Source of the DNA: Alphaproteobacteria bacterium
GTDB taxonomy: Bacteria; Pseudomonadota; Alphaproteobacteria; UBA9655
Assembly: GCA_021731585.1 (NCBI GenBank)
Contig: JAKFXB010000021.1
Span: 1-36,432 of the forward strand
DNA length: 36,432 bases
Direction of reading: 5' to 3'
The notes beneath the pieces were generated by a model. That model was given only the letters and a program-made list of their open reading frames with translations, ran no database searches and had not been told where the DNA came from. Below, in pieces: positions 8,729-16,724 of this stretch. The translations under genes and the position numbers were made by a program. Within the stretch, counting starts at the first letter, position 1. The number at the start of each line of letters is the position of its first letter.

Positions 8729-10102
8729 ATGAGTGTTTTTAAAAAAGTAAAGCTAGGGGTGTTAGCTTCTGTGGTCATATTGTCCCCTCAAGGGGCATAT
8801 ACAATGATCTCTGATCTGAAAGAAGAGAGAGGATATATACCTCAGACAAATCCTCGCGAGACACTTGTTGAAGATGAAGAAACCAGGGGGGTAGTTTCTT
8901 CAAGTAGAGCTGTTGATCAAGGAATACAGGAAGTAACCTTTATTCCCAAGGATGCGCTTGATAATATTTCTGCGAAGTTAAGCACTAATGGCGCAACTTT
9001 AAAGGTTTTAGAGAGCAAGAGCTTAGAGATCCCTAAAATAAGTCCTCAAAGTCCTCGAAAAAAAGGAAAGCCTAATGGAGAAATGGAATCCTTTCTAATT
9101 TCACGCCCATCTACCACTATGGAAATAAAAACGCCACAGCGTTTTGAGGAAAGTCTTCCAACTCTTCTTCTTAAGTTTTCAGAAAGATACATTGCTCTTC
9201 GTCAAGAGATCCCAAAAGAAGAATTAAGAACTTTTAACCAACTCTACAAGTCTTTTATAGATGTAGTACAACTTTATAAAAATTATTATCCGGATTTTAA
9301 TCCGTATTCTGGAATTGTTCCTAAGGACCCACAAGAGGACCCAAAACGCTACCAATCTTTTATGGCGTTAGCAAAAATTTATCAAAGTTATTATCCTGAA
9401 TTTGAATTTCTTTCTTTGGACATGCAACGTGCTCACTACAGAAGAGCAAGAAGCCTTACTCTGGGAAGACATAATTCAACTAATATTGAAAAAGAGTTAA
9501 AAAGTATTGATCAGGGAGAATCTTTATCCGCTTCAATATATAAATCTCCATTATTCCGAAGAATGCACGCCAGTAGTGAAGAAGGAAGTCCTTCATCCTC
9601 ACCTTCTCGATTCCCCTCAGTGCCTCCACAACCTTCGGAGCAAAGGATTTCACCTCCTCAATCCCCTCCTGTATCTTCGCGATTAATAAATGGAGTGTCT
9701 TTACCTTCTCTTCCTTTATTACTACATTCTCCACGACCTTCGCAATCTTCAAGGGCTTTACCCCATCAATCTCCAGTATCTCATAGATTGAGAAGTGATT
9801 TGAGTCCTTCTCCAACCCCTCCACGGACTCTGCGACCTTCAGAGGAAAGTGTTCCAGCCCCTCAATCTCCTCCAGTACCCCACAGATTGAGAAGTGATTT
9901 GAGGCCTCTTCCACCACTTCCACGGAATGTCGTCTCTTCATCTTCTCGACTTTTACCCCAGCTTCCCCAATCTTCAGGGGAAAGCGTTCCACCACCTCCT
10001 GTGGCCCCCCGCCATCGATCTCTTTCACTATCACCAAAGGCTACATTTAGTGGCCTCTCGCCTGCAGGCTTTCATCTGCTAGTAAAAGATGATGAGAGGT
10101 AA
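8729..10102 (+). CDS. Secreted Ser/Pro-rich protein, unknown function
   Basis: This protein is about 457 residues long. The start is placed at the ATG at 8729 (MSVFKKVKLG) because a GGTGA lies 5 bases upstream and the promoter rules out the TTG at 8678; ATGs at 8705, 8717 and 8726 are possible. The signal peptide ends near SPQGAYT. A charged middle region contains two YYP(D/E)F segments (LYKNYYPDFNPY and IYQSYYPEFEFL), probably a degenerate repeat. The last 160 residues are dominated by Ser, Pro, Arg and Leu, with a recurrent unit built on HRLRSDLxPxPxxPR. No enzymatic motif was found. The signal peptide resembles that of the gene at 14428. A secreted or surface role in host interaction is inference. 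Confidence 0.75.
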   Translation: MSVFKKVKLGVLASVVILSPQGAYTMISDLKEERGYIPQTNPRETLVEDEETRGVVSSSRAVDQGIQEVTFIPKDALDNISAKLSTNGATLKVLESKSLEIPKISPQSPRKKGKPNGEMESFLISRPSTTMEIKTPQRFEESLPTLLLKFSERYIALRQEIPKEELRTFNQLYKSFIDVVQLYKNYYPDFNPYSGIVPKDPQEDPKRYQSFMALAKIYQSYYPEFEFLSLDMQRAHYRRARSLTLGRHNSTNIEKELKSIDQGESLSASIYKSPLFRRMHASSEEGSPSSSPSRFPSVPPQPSEQRISPPQSPPVSSRLINGVSLPSLPLLLHSPRPSQSSRALPHQSPVSHRLRSDLSPSPTPPRTLRPSEESVPAPQSPPVPHRLRSDLRPLPPLPRNVVSSSSRLLPQLPQSSGESVPPPPVAPRHRSLSLSPKATFSGLSPAGFHLLVKDDER

Positions 10103-10137
10103 AAAATTTGAAGAATAAAGCTGACTAAAGCTCTTCC

Positions 10138-11031
10138 TTAAAAAAGCCAGCTCACATTTGAGGCTAGCAAGTATTTGTCTTTAGTTTGATTCCCAAATAA
10201 ATGTTGGGAAACCGGCAGGCCAACGCCAAATTGAAGGGTTATTTGTTCTGAAGAGATCCACAGGGAAGGCGTGATAACAATGAGATTCCCTCCTGAATTT
10301 GGATTGGTGCGTCCTTTGAAGCGCGTTTTTTCTACGTACCGACCATTTGCTTCAACCAACCAAGCAAAAATCCATTCAGAATCAATGGTGCAAATATTTC
10401 GGCCAATGCCCACTTGGTAAAGATATTCGTTACCCATCTTTTGCCCATTATGAGAGGTGGTTAGAGTAACTCCCGGCGAGGTAAAAGCATACCAGTTCAC
10501 ATAAGTTCGGTTAAATGTACTCCCTAAGAAAAAGCTTGAAGAGCCAAAACCTGTGGGAGGCTGCTTTGTTGCTGAGCCTGTTGGAAAAGTGACACCCGCG
10601 ACAAGAGTGGCTTGATCCTCAAACTGAGACGTATTTTCATTATAGAAAGCGTATTCTAATTGTAGCAACGTATCAGAAAGTCCTGAGGAGTGGCGTTTAT
10701 TTTGTTTATAGTTTGCAGCAGGGACGCTCAAGAGAGCAGAAAAATTATCCGTAAGTCCATATACGCCATATGGGACGGCATCCATCAAACGCATTTGAGA
10801 GCCAACAAAAGTATCTAAAAACAAAAAAACTTTTGTTTTAGCTTCCTTAAGAATATTTTGCCCAAAACTTAATAAAGGCCCTGGTTGTTGAGAGAAGGAG
10901 AGCACATAATTGCCAATTTTCGGGGGTGACACACTCTTAACTTCTTCTGGAGGACAATTGGGCGTGGCATAACTTTGCAATGGCTCAAAAAGAATACAAA
11001 AGAAAAATAAGCAAGAAATGACTTTTAACAT
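10138..11031 (-). CDS. Putative outer-membrane beta-barrel protein
   Basis: This 297-residue protein has a signal peptide (1-22, ending SYA-T). The mature part alternates polar and aromatic residues in short amphipathic strands rich in Gly, Ser and Thr, and it ends in an aromatic residue (NVSWLF). Both traits are typical of outer-membrane barrels inserted by BAM. The general pattern (a GLTDNFSALLSVP segment, then FPTGSATKQPP) recalls transporter-like barrels of the phenol-degradation MetA group, but I am not certain of the family. It converges with the Ser/Pro-rich gene, leaving 35 bases. The ATG has no clear ribosome binding site. The substrate is unknown. Confidence 0.65.
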   Translation of the reverse strand: MLKVISCLFFFCILFEPLQSYATPNCPPEEVKSVSPPKIGNYVLSFSQQPGPLLSFGQNILKEAKTKVFLFLDTFVGSQMRLMDAVPYGVYGLTDNFSALLSVPAANYKQNKRHSSGLSDTLLQLEYAFYNENTSQFEDQATLVAGVTFPTGSATKQPPTGFGSSSFFLGSTFNRTYVNWYAFTSPGVTLTTSHNGQKMGNEYLYQVGIGRNICTIDSEWIFAWLVEANGRYVEKTRFKGRTNPNSGGNLIVITPSLWISSEQITLQFGVGLPVSQHLFGNQTKDKYLLASNVSWLF

Positions 11032-11154
11032 TAATTTATTTTGCCGCCTCTTTTTGTTTCGATTCTTTTTGAATTGAGCCTAACGCTTTTTTTAATATGG
11101 AAAGATACGTTGTTGGAAAGCCGAGAGCAAGGTGCAAACTTTAGATAATATGAC

Positions 11155-13326
11155 TTATATTGAAAGGTCCAAAATTGTTTTAAGTTTATCTTTTGCTCCC
11201 TTGAATTTCTTTTTTCTTGCCTGGTTATACCATTCTAGAGCCTTCATTCTATTATCTATTGATAGTCCACCTTGAACACGCCCTTCCCAATGCATTTCCC
11301 CCAGGTAAAATAGGGCTTCTACTAAGTCTTTCTCAGCAGCCCTTTTAAATAAATCAAAGGCTATCAAATCATTTTCTGGTGATTTTTCATCAGCGACTCG
11401 TCCTTCCCAATACATTTTTCCTAGGGAGAATTGCGCTTCCCTTAGCCCCTGTAAGGCTGCCATACTTAACAAGTCAACTGCTGCAGCATCGTGTTCTTTT
11501 GGTGATTTCTCATCCTGAACTCGACCATGCATATACATCCACCCAAGAGCAAATTGCATTGTTGAAAGTTGCCAGGATTGCTTTCCATATCGGGGAGTAG
11601 CATATTCTTGGATAGCTCCTTGAAGCCATCCGATTGCCTTCTTATCATTGTCACGTGGGGTTTCTCCAACTCCTTGAGGATACCTATGAATAAACCAAAT
11701 GTAAAACAAGGGATCAATCTCATGAAGAAACCACTTTCTTGCGGTTTCGCTTTCAACTTTTTGCTCACATAAACGCATAAGACCAAGCTTGAATTTTGCT
11801 TCAGTTTCTCCTTCTTGATTTGCAGCTAGCTGAAACCATTTCCAAGCTTCATCCATTCTTTCTGAAATTGATATTTCTAAAGGCACACCTTGATTTTCGT
11901 AATATAAATCTCCAAGAGGAAGATAGGCTTCCTTTAGATTTTGTTCTGCAGCCAGTGTAAGCCATTTAAAAGCTTCTTGAGTTCTTTCTTCTTGTGATAT
12001 TTGGCCACTGTATTGAATTCTTGGGTCTTTATAGATCATGCCAAGGTTATATTGGGCGCCAAGGTGTCCTTTGTCTGCGGCCTTCCTCAACCATAGGACG
12101 GCTTTGCCCATATTTTTTTTAACATACATCCATCCAAGGTAGGTTTGCGCTTTTGTATAACCTTGTTTCGCAGAAGATTTAAATAACTTAAAAGCTTCAT
12201 CTTCATTCTTTTCTCTCACAAAAGCATCTTCTGCCAGATGAAATTTCGCCTTTCTATGACCTTGTGCTGCAGCTAACCTAAATAGTCTAAAAGCTTCTTC
12301 TTTCCATCCTTTAATCCTTGGGGTACCAGCTTCAGCGCTTGCTTTGGTAAGATAGTACCTGCCAAGATCATATTGTGCTCCTGCGTTACCTTCGGCCTGC
12401 TTATAGCAGAGAAGAGCGTTTGTCTCGTTCTCTCCCTTTATTTCCTCTGGAATTATCTGGTGATTCTCATAAATCTGACCAAGAATGTATTGCGCAGCTT
12501 GCCCCCCTTCACTTGCTTTTATTCTAATAAGTGGGAGAGTTTCCTCGTTGCTGTGTAGTAACTGAAGGACAATTTCAGGGGATAAATCAATAGCATCTTG
12601 CTTGCTCAAGGTAAGGTATTTGTGTCTAACAAGCGTTAATGGATGTGAGTCAGAAGTTTTTCTATCTAAATAAAAATTGAAATAAAGATAATTTAAAGAT
12701 GTTAAATTTTCCAGAATTTGAGAGAGTAGATGTGCTGTTGGTATAAAATCAATTTTTAAATGTTGAATTGTTTCTTTAAGAGAGCTCGATAAAACACTGA
12801 TACACTCTTCCTCAGACTTGATCGTGAAATCAGGCCTATCGTCATATTGTTCAGAAGAACTTGGCGGAGAAGAAGATGCAGATGAGGCAGATGGGAATGA
12901 GTCGTTTTTGAATTTCACAGAACCTAATTTTCCCCAAAGAGAAAGGAGAGAAATTTCACTCTTGTCCTGCCAATATTCAGGGATGATGTTCTCAAGCTGA
13001 GGGAGATAGCGTTGACAAGAGCTAGGGCTTCGAGGAGAGCGCTGAGAGCGAGGACTAAGAGAAGGAAGGGAACTACAAGACCAAGAACTGGGACGAGGGC
13101 TTAAATGTGGATGAGAAGTAGCAGAAGGATAGGGATAGAGGAGAGAAATAGAACGAGGACTGGAGTGACCAGGCTTTTGCTTATCTAAATCAAGGAGAGG
13201 AATGGCAGGTCTTGTTGTAGTGCTACTAGATTTTCTTGAATCATCTCCCCCATACATAGCCATAGCTGATGAGCCAGACAAAAGACACAATAAAAACAAA
13301 TAGAATCTCAAAGTAAAAATCCCCAA
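11155..13326 (-). CDS. Secreted Sel1-like repeat protein with Ser/Pro-rich N-terminal region
   Basis: This 723-residue protein starts at a TTG (13326); no ATG precedes the hydrophobic signal peptide (FYLFLLCLLSGSSAMA), and no good Shine-Dalgarno is visible, so the start is uncertain. Residues about 40-110 are a Ser/Pro/Arg low-complexity stretch. From about 275 to the end runs a long array of Sel1/TPR-like helical repeats, recognisable by AxxxLGxMY...A..W...AA, for example AQYNLGMIY and AQFSLGKMYWEGRV. Sel1 arrays are protein-protein interaction scaffolds and are frequent in secreted proteins of host-associated bacteria. The last repeats, carrying EGRV plus EKSP, look like recent duplications. 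The partner is unknown. Confidence 0.8.
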   Translation of the reverse strand: MGIFTLRFYLFLLCLLSGSSAMAMYGGDDSRKSSSTTTRPAIPLLDLDKQKPGHSSPRSISLLYPYPSATSHPHLSPRPSSWSCSSLPSLSPRSQRSPRSPSSCQRYLPQLENIIPEYWQDKSEISLLSLWGKLGSVKFKNDSFPSASSASSSPPSSSEQYDDRPDFTIKSEEECISVLSSSLKETIQHLKIDFIPTAHLLSQILENLTSLNYLYFNFYLDRKTSDSHPLTLVRHKYLTLSKQDAIDLSPEIVLQLLHSNEETLPLIRIKASEGGQAAQYILGQIYENHQIIPEEIKGENETNALLCYKQAEGNAGAQYDLGRYYLTKASAEAGTPRIKGWKEEAFRLFRLAAAQGHRKAKFHLAEDAFVREKNEDEAFKLFKSSAKQGYTKAQTYLGWMYVKKNMGKAVLWLRKAADKGHLGAQYNLGMIYKDPRIQYSGQISQEERTQEAFKWLTLAAEQNLKEAYLPLGDLYYENQGVPLEISISERMDEAWKWFQLAANQEGETEAKFKLGLMRLCEQKVESETARKWFLHEIDPLFYIWFIHRYPQGVGETPRDNDKKAIGWLQGAIQEYATPRYGKQSWQLSTMQFALGWMYMHGRVQDEKSPKEHDAAAVDLLSMAALQGLREAQFSLGKMYWEGRVADEKSPENDLIAFDLFKRAAEKDLVEALFYLGEMHWEGRVQGGLSIDNRMKALEWYNQARKKKFKGAKDKLKTILDLSI

Positions 13327-13460
13327 TTTTAATTTAATGTTATTTTTTATTGTTAATTGATTAAAACTAAAATCTGGTTAATTTTTTGTTTTTTTATGTC
13401 TCTTTTTTGGTTAAAATCTTTGCTTTCAGGCAAAAGAAACTTTAGTCCTTGCTAGAGTCA

Positions 13461-14003
13461 TCAATTGCCTGTAGTAATGTTGGCGCGAACACACTGGATT
13501 TTAAAAGCGCCAGCTCCTTGATCTTCTTTATATCTCAAAGAAAACGTGCCATTTTTTGAAACTTTTTCTAAAAGATCTTGAATTGCAGGTTTTAGAACGG
13601 GGAGATTACCTCGGCTGTGATTTCCTTTTCCTGTGATCACAAGAGCTGATTTACCTTTAAATTGAGGTAAAGCTAATACTTTCACGAGTTCCATAACGCG
13701 TTCAATGCTTTCTTCTGGAGAGAGTCCATGCAAATCTACACGTAAATAGCTTTTTCCAGCATTTATTTCTCTTTGTAGAAATTCAGGAATGATTTTATAA
13801 TATTGTAGGATGCCCGTTCTTTCTCTTATAAATTCCTCAGGGGCAAATTGAGGATCCATAGGAATAAAGTTAGAAACACTAGCTAAGATATGAAATTCTT
13901 TTGAATTGCCAAACCAATGAGCAACAAAATTGTATAATACAAAGGCCGCGCTTGTAGCTTTTAACCCCTTGCCCTTGACTAAATGCCATTTGTCAATGGT
14001 CAC
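13461..14003 (-). CDS. Smr-domain protein
   Basis: This 180-residue protein carries a C-terminal Smr (MutS2 C-terminal-like) domain from about residue 90: VDLHGLSPEES is the LDLHGL motif, and ITGKGNHSRGNLPVLK is the second motif (TGxGxxS.G). Smr domains nick or cleave nucleic acids; in stand-alone form they are linked to RNA processing and ribosome rescue. The first 85 residues are not recognised. The GTG start at 14003 has no clear Shine-Dalgarno sequence; the in-frame ATG at 13859 would remove 48 residues and leave the domain intact. It sits between secreted-protein genes and appears to be monocistronic. Confidence 0.75.
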   Translation of the reverse strand: MTIDKWHLVKGKGLKATSAAFVLYNFVAHWFGNSKEFHILASVSNFIPMDPQFAPEEFIRERTGILQYYKIIPEFLQREINAGKSYLRVDLHGLSPEESIERVMELVKVLALPQFKGKSALVITGKGNHSRGNLPVLKPAIQDLLEKVSKNGTFSLRYKEDQGAGAFKIQCVRANITTGN

Positions 14004-14232
14004 GAAAAACCATAAATTAAACTTTATGGGATTAAAATTATTATGGCAGTTTTATAGTATGGCCTGAATGGTTTTGCTTCGCTCGCAACAACGTTTTTAG
14101 GTGTACTCCCCTTATCTAACTAAGACATAAGGTGAAACACAACATTCAGGTTAATAAGAACCTTTTTATCAAGTACTTAATAGGCCACTACCTGTGCGGA
14201 TAATGGCATACGGTGATCTTTCAAAAATTCCT
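14004..14232. other. Intergenic region with hairpins and possible gene remnant
   Basis: No supported gene is seen here. The stretch contains two small inverted repeats: CCTTAT (14110-14115) with ATAAGG (14127-14132), and AGGTT (14148-14152) with AACCT (14159-14163) followed by T-rich sequence on the plus strand. No plus-strand gene lies nearby for the latter to terminate. On the minus strand an open stretch starting inside the small ORF at 14233-14403, in another frame, reads MESVLRLHKGIF and continues for about 15 more residues; this could be a fragment of a decayed gene. Confidence 0.25.
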
Positions 14233-14403
14233 TTATGGAGCCGAAGGACCGACTCCATATATTGCTTTGTAGGCTTCTCCAATAACCCCTGTATTTGGGA
14301 CTGTACCCGTCGTTTCGACTATTTCCTTGGCTTTTTGCAAGAGAGTTGCTCTTGCTTCTGGTGATAAACTCAGAAGCCTTGGTAATTTATAGCGACTTTC
14401 CAT
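14233..14403 (-). CDS. Small ORF in frame behind the upstream gene's TGA stop
   Basis: The 56-codon ORF runs from an ATG at 14403 to a TAA at 14233 and begins MESRYKLPRLLSLSPEAR. It lies in exactly the same frame as the preceding 277-residue secreted protein, with only eight sense codons between that gene's TGA (14428-14430) and this ATG. It has no Shine-Dalgarno sequence of its own. It is either the former C-terminus of the upstream protein, cut off by a nonsense mutation, a readthrough extension, or an unrelated small gene. I recognise no family; the composition (LSPEARATLLQKAKEIVE) looks like a real helical protein. Confidence 0.4.
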   Translation of the reverse strand: MESRYKLPRLLSLSPEARATLLQKAKEIVETTGTVPNTGVIGEAYKAIYGVGPSAP

Positions 14404-14427
14404 ATAAGAAAGGCTTGTGCTTAACGC

Positions 14428-15261
14428 TCAATTTACAGCTTGCTCTATGGACTTGATTATATTTTCCATTTTAAGAGATGCCCTAGCCATTCTCTCAATA
14501 ATATTTTTTGAATTCTCAGGTGTCTCTTTTATAATGTTCACAAGAGTAGCTTCTGTAAAGTGTTCCCCTGCTCCTACTCTTTGAAAAAAATCACCCACAA
14601 CTTTTCCTTGTTGGATAAGGTTTACAAATGAATATACTTTACTTCCCTGAAGCATAGAGTTTTTTAGCATATCCGAGCAAGATAAATGAAAATCTTCGAT
14701 TGACATCTTATCATCCAACAGCTCATCTAATTGATTTCGCACAGATAAATAGAGTTCTGTTTCTTTTTGATCATTGAAAATAAGCTTGGTCAGTTCTTTT
14801 TGCTTTTTTTCTATATCCTCAAGTGGCTTTTCCACTTCTCTCTGCAATAAATCCATTACGATCGATAGTGTCTTTCCTGCCTCTTCATGTCCTTGAATAT
14901 CGCCAAAATTAAAATACTTTGTCAAATCAATATTAGTTTCTATGTTGCTTTGTAAAAGTTCGGCATATAAATCCCACCCTTTTCTTGTTTTTGTAAGACT
15001 GTCATGAAGTTCGTCTAGTTCAGAGTCAACCTCAGAACTGCTACAAGCTACCTGAGAACTACTCGCGGCCACAGAAGGTTGCACATCAGCATTCTGTTCA
15101 TCCATAAATGTTGGCAATAAAGAAGAAGCAGGTTGATGATGTGATGAAGCTGGCCTGGAAGCTACCGTTTTAAGTTCTTCATCTTGATCTACTGCATAGG
15201 CTCCCTTAGGGAAGAACATAACGCCGGACATCAATAGGGTTAATTTCAATTTCTTTGACAT
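14428..15261 (-). CDS. Secreted helical protein, unknown function
   Basis: This 277-residue protein is placed to start at the ATG at 15261 (MSKKLKLTLL); a GTG four codons upstream is less likely. The signal peptide ends PKGAYA-V and matches that of the Ser/Pro-rich protein at 8729-10102 in pattern (KK.KL..L.S......P.GAY). A Ser/Ala-rich segment follows (about 30-75). The remaining 200 residues are charged and predicted alpha-helical, probably with coiled-coil parts (LQREVEKPLEDIEKKQKEL). No catalytic motif was recognised. The gene stops at a TGA directly before an in-frame ORF, so the protein may be truncated at its C-terminus. Confidence 0.65.
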   Translation of the reverse strand: MSKKLKLTLLMSGVMFFPKGAYAVDQDEELKTVASRPASSHHQPASSLLPTFMDEQNADVQPSVAASSSQVACSSSEVDSELDELHDSLTKTRKGWDLYAELLQSNIETNIDLTKYFNFGDIQGHEEAGKTLSIVMDLLQREVEKPLEDIEKKQKELTKLIFNDQKETELYLSVRNQLDELLDDKMSIEDFHLSCSDMLKNSMLQGSKVYSFVNLIQQGKVVGDFFQRVGAGEHFTEATLVNIIKETPENSKNIIERMARASLKMENIIKSIEQAVN

Positions 15262-15352
15262 AATACATACCACTTAATATAATTTCTACGTATCTATACA
15301 TGTAGTGTTTTTAAAAAAAATTTCAATGTTTATTTATATATTTATTTGTAAA

Positions 15353-15814
15353 CTACCCCTTAGAGCGCATCAGACGGCCCTTCTCACGCTGCCAATCCCG
15401 CTCTTTTTCAACGGTGCGTTTATCCGCTTTTTTCTTTCCTGACGCAAAACCCAGCTCTAACTTAGCGATGCCACGTTCATTAAAATAAAGAGAAAGGGGC
15501 ACAAGGGTCATTCCCTTGCGGCGAATTGCGATCCAAATGCGATTTAACTCCCGCTTATGCACCAAAAGTTTGCGGCGGCGCTTGGGATTGTGATTAAAGC
15601 GACTGGCCTCATTATATTCAGGGATAAAAGAATTCACTAGATAAAGGGCGCCCTCCTCCTCCGTGGCATAGGATTCTGTAATACTCCCCTGCCCTTGGCG
15701 CAAGGATTTAACCTCACTTCCTTGAAGGATAATCCCTGCCTCAAGCGTCTCTTCAATATAATAATCAAAGCGGGCCCGTTTATTCAGAGCCACCACTTTT
15801 CTTTCCGATGTCAT
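15353..15814 (-). CDS. smpB: SsrA-binding protein SmpB
   Basis: This 153-residue protein binds tmRNA and is essential for trans-translation rescue of stalled ribosomes. Recognisable segments are NKRARFDYYIEETLEAGI, LQGSEVKSLRQGQGSI and the basic C-terminal tail KKKADKRTVEKERDWQREKGR. The frame stays open to an ATG at 15844, but the start at 15814 is chosen: it overlaps the dapA stop as ATGA and has GAGG about 6 bases upstream, indicating translational coupling to dapA. Confidence 0.96.
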   Translation of the reverse strand: MTSERKVVALNKRARFDYYIEETLEAGIILQGSEVKSLRQGQGSITESYATEEEGALYLVNSFIPEYNEASRFNHNPKRRRKLLVHKRELNRIWIAIRRKGMTLVPLSLYFNERGIAKLELGFASGKKKADKRTVEKERDWQREKGRLMRSKG

Positions 15815-16710
15815 CGCGCCCTCACTGAAGTCAAGGGCGTCCATAAGCCCAGATTCTCTAAGGCGCCTTCAATAGCCTTTTTCGTAGACTCTAGAAGAGG
15901 GGCATAGGGAAGACGATTTTCAGGAGACACGTCATACACGAGAGTCATAGCATATTTAAGGGGGGAAGGATTTCTCTCCCGCGTTAAAGCGATCAGTAAA
16001 GGAAACACTTTTTTCCATTGAGCTTTAAAAGCAGAAAGATTACTCGTCCGCCAGCTCGCCATCAACTCAACAAAGTGGGTGGGCGCCACATTGGACACGG
16101 GCAAAATACCGCCATCACCCCCCATGGCTAAAAAAGCGGCGAGCGGCTCATCATTACCTGCCAGCAAGCTTAAACGATCTCCCAGCTGCTGTTTGAGCTC
16201 TGAAACCATAACAAAGTTTGAGGAAGAATCCTTATACCCTTGAATAGTGGGGCACTCCATAAGCCGCAGGAGGGTCTCCAAAGACATATCAACGGCTGTC
16301 CGAGCAGGATTGTTATAGATAATAATAGGAAGTTCAACGTTCTGAGCGATCTTTTTATAATGTAGATAAAGCCCCTCTTGAGACGGCCTGACATACCAGG
16401 GACTTATGATAAGAGCAGCGGTGGCGCCAGCCTTTTGAGCTCTTTGGCTTTGAGAAATGGTCTCTTCTGTCGAGACAGCCCCCGTGCCCGCAATCACTTG
16501 TGCCTTTCCCTTACAAAGATTTGCACAAATTTCAATGATGCGTATTTTTTCCTCAGGCGTTAGAAATAAATACTCACCTGTGCTCCCACAGGGAACCACG
16601 CCCTTGACGCCGGCCTCTATTTGACACGAGACTAGCTCTTCTAATTTTTTTTCATCTACCTTCCCGTTTTGGAATGGTGTAATGATAGCGGTATAGACAT
16701 CTTGAAACAT
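15811..16710 (-). CDS. dapA: 4-hydroxy-tetrahydrodipicolinate synthase
   Basis: This 299-residue TIM-barrel enzyme condenses pyruvate with aspartate semialdehyde in lysine and diaminopimelate synthesis. The Schiff-base Lys160 lies in GYKDSSSN and the catalytic Tyr132 in IIYNNPARTA; Arg137 and the GSTGE turn (residues 42-46) fit the family. Ser43 replaces the usual Thr of GTTGES, and E46 is followed by Tyr, so a related pyruvate aldolase of the NAL/DHDPS family cannot be fully excluded. Coupling to smpB, common in alphaproteobacteria, supports dapA. The start at 16710 is chosen for its AAAGGGGG ribosome binding site; a longer frame to 16779 would overlap the divergent gene. Confidence 0.92.
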   Translation of the reverse strand: MFQDVYTAIITPFQNGKVDEKKLEELVSCQIEAGVKGVVPCGSTGEYLFLTPEEKIRIIEICANLCKGKAQVIAGTGAVSTEETISQSQRAQKAGATAALIISPWYVRPSQEGLYLHYKKIAQNVELPIIIYNNPARTAVDMSLETLLRLMECPTIQGYKDSSSNFVMVSELKQQLGDRLSLLAGNDEPLAAFLAMGGDGGILPVSNVAPTHFVELMASWRTSNLSAFKAQWKKVFPLLIALTRERNPSPLKYAMTLVYDVSPENRLPYAPLLESTKKAIEGALENLGLWTPLTSVRAR

Positions 16711-16724
16711 GGAGCCCCCTTTAA

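Noticed and set aside
9480..10037. 185-codon minus-strand ORF
   Set aside because: It lies wholly within the Ser/Pro-rich secreted-protein gene and reads as a shadow of its repetitive codons; no start signal or domain.
14148..14167. Plus-strand terminator-like hairpin
   Set aside because: The stem has only five pairs and no plus-strand gene precedes it.
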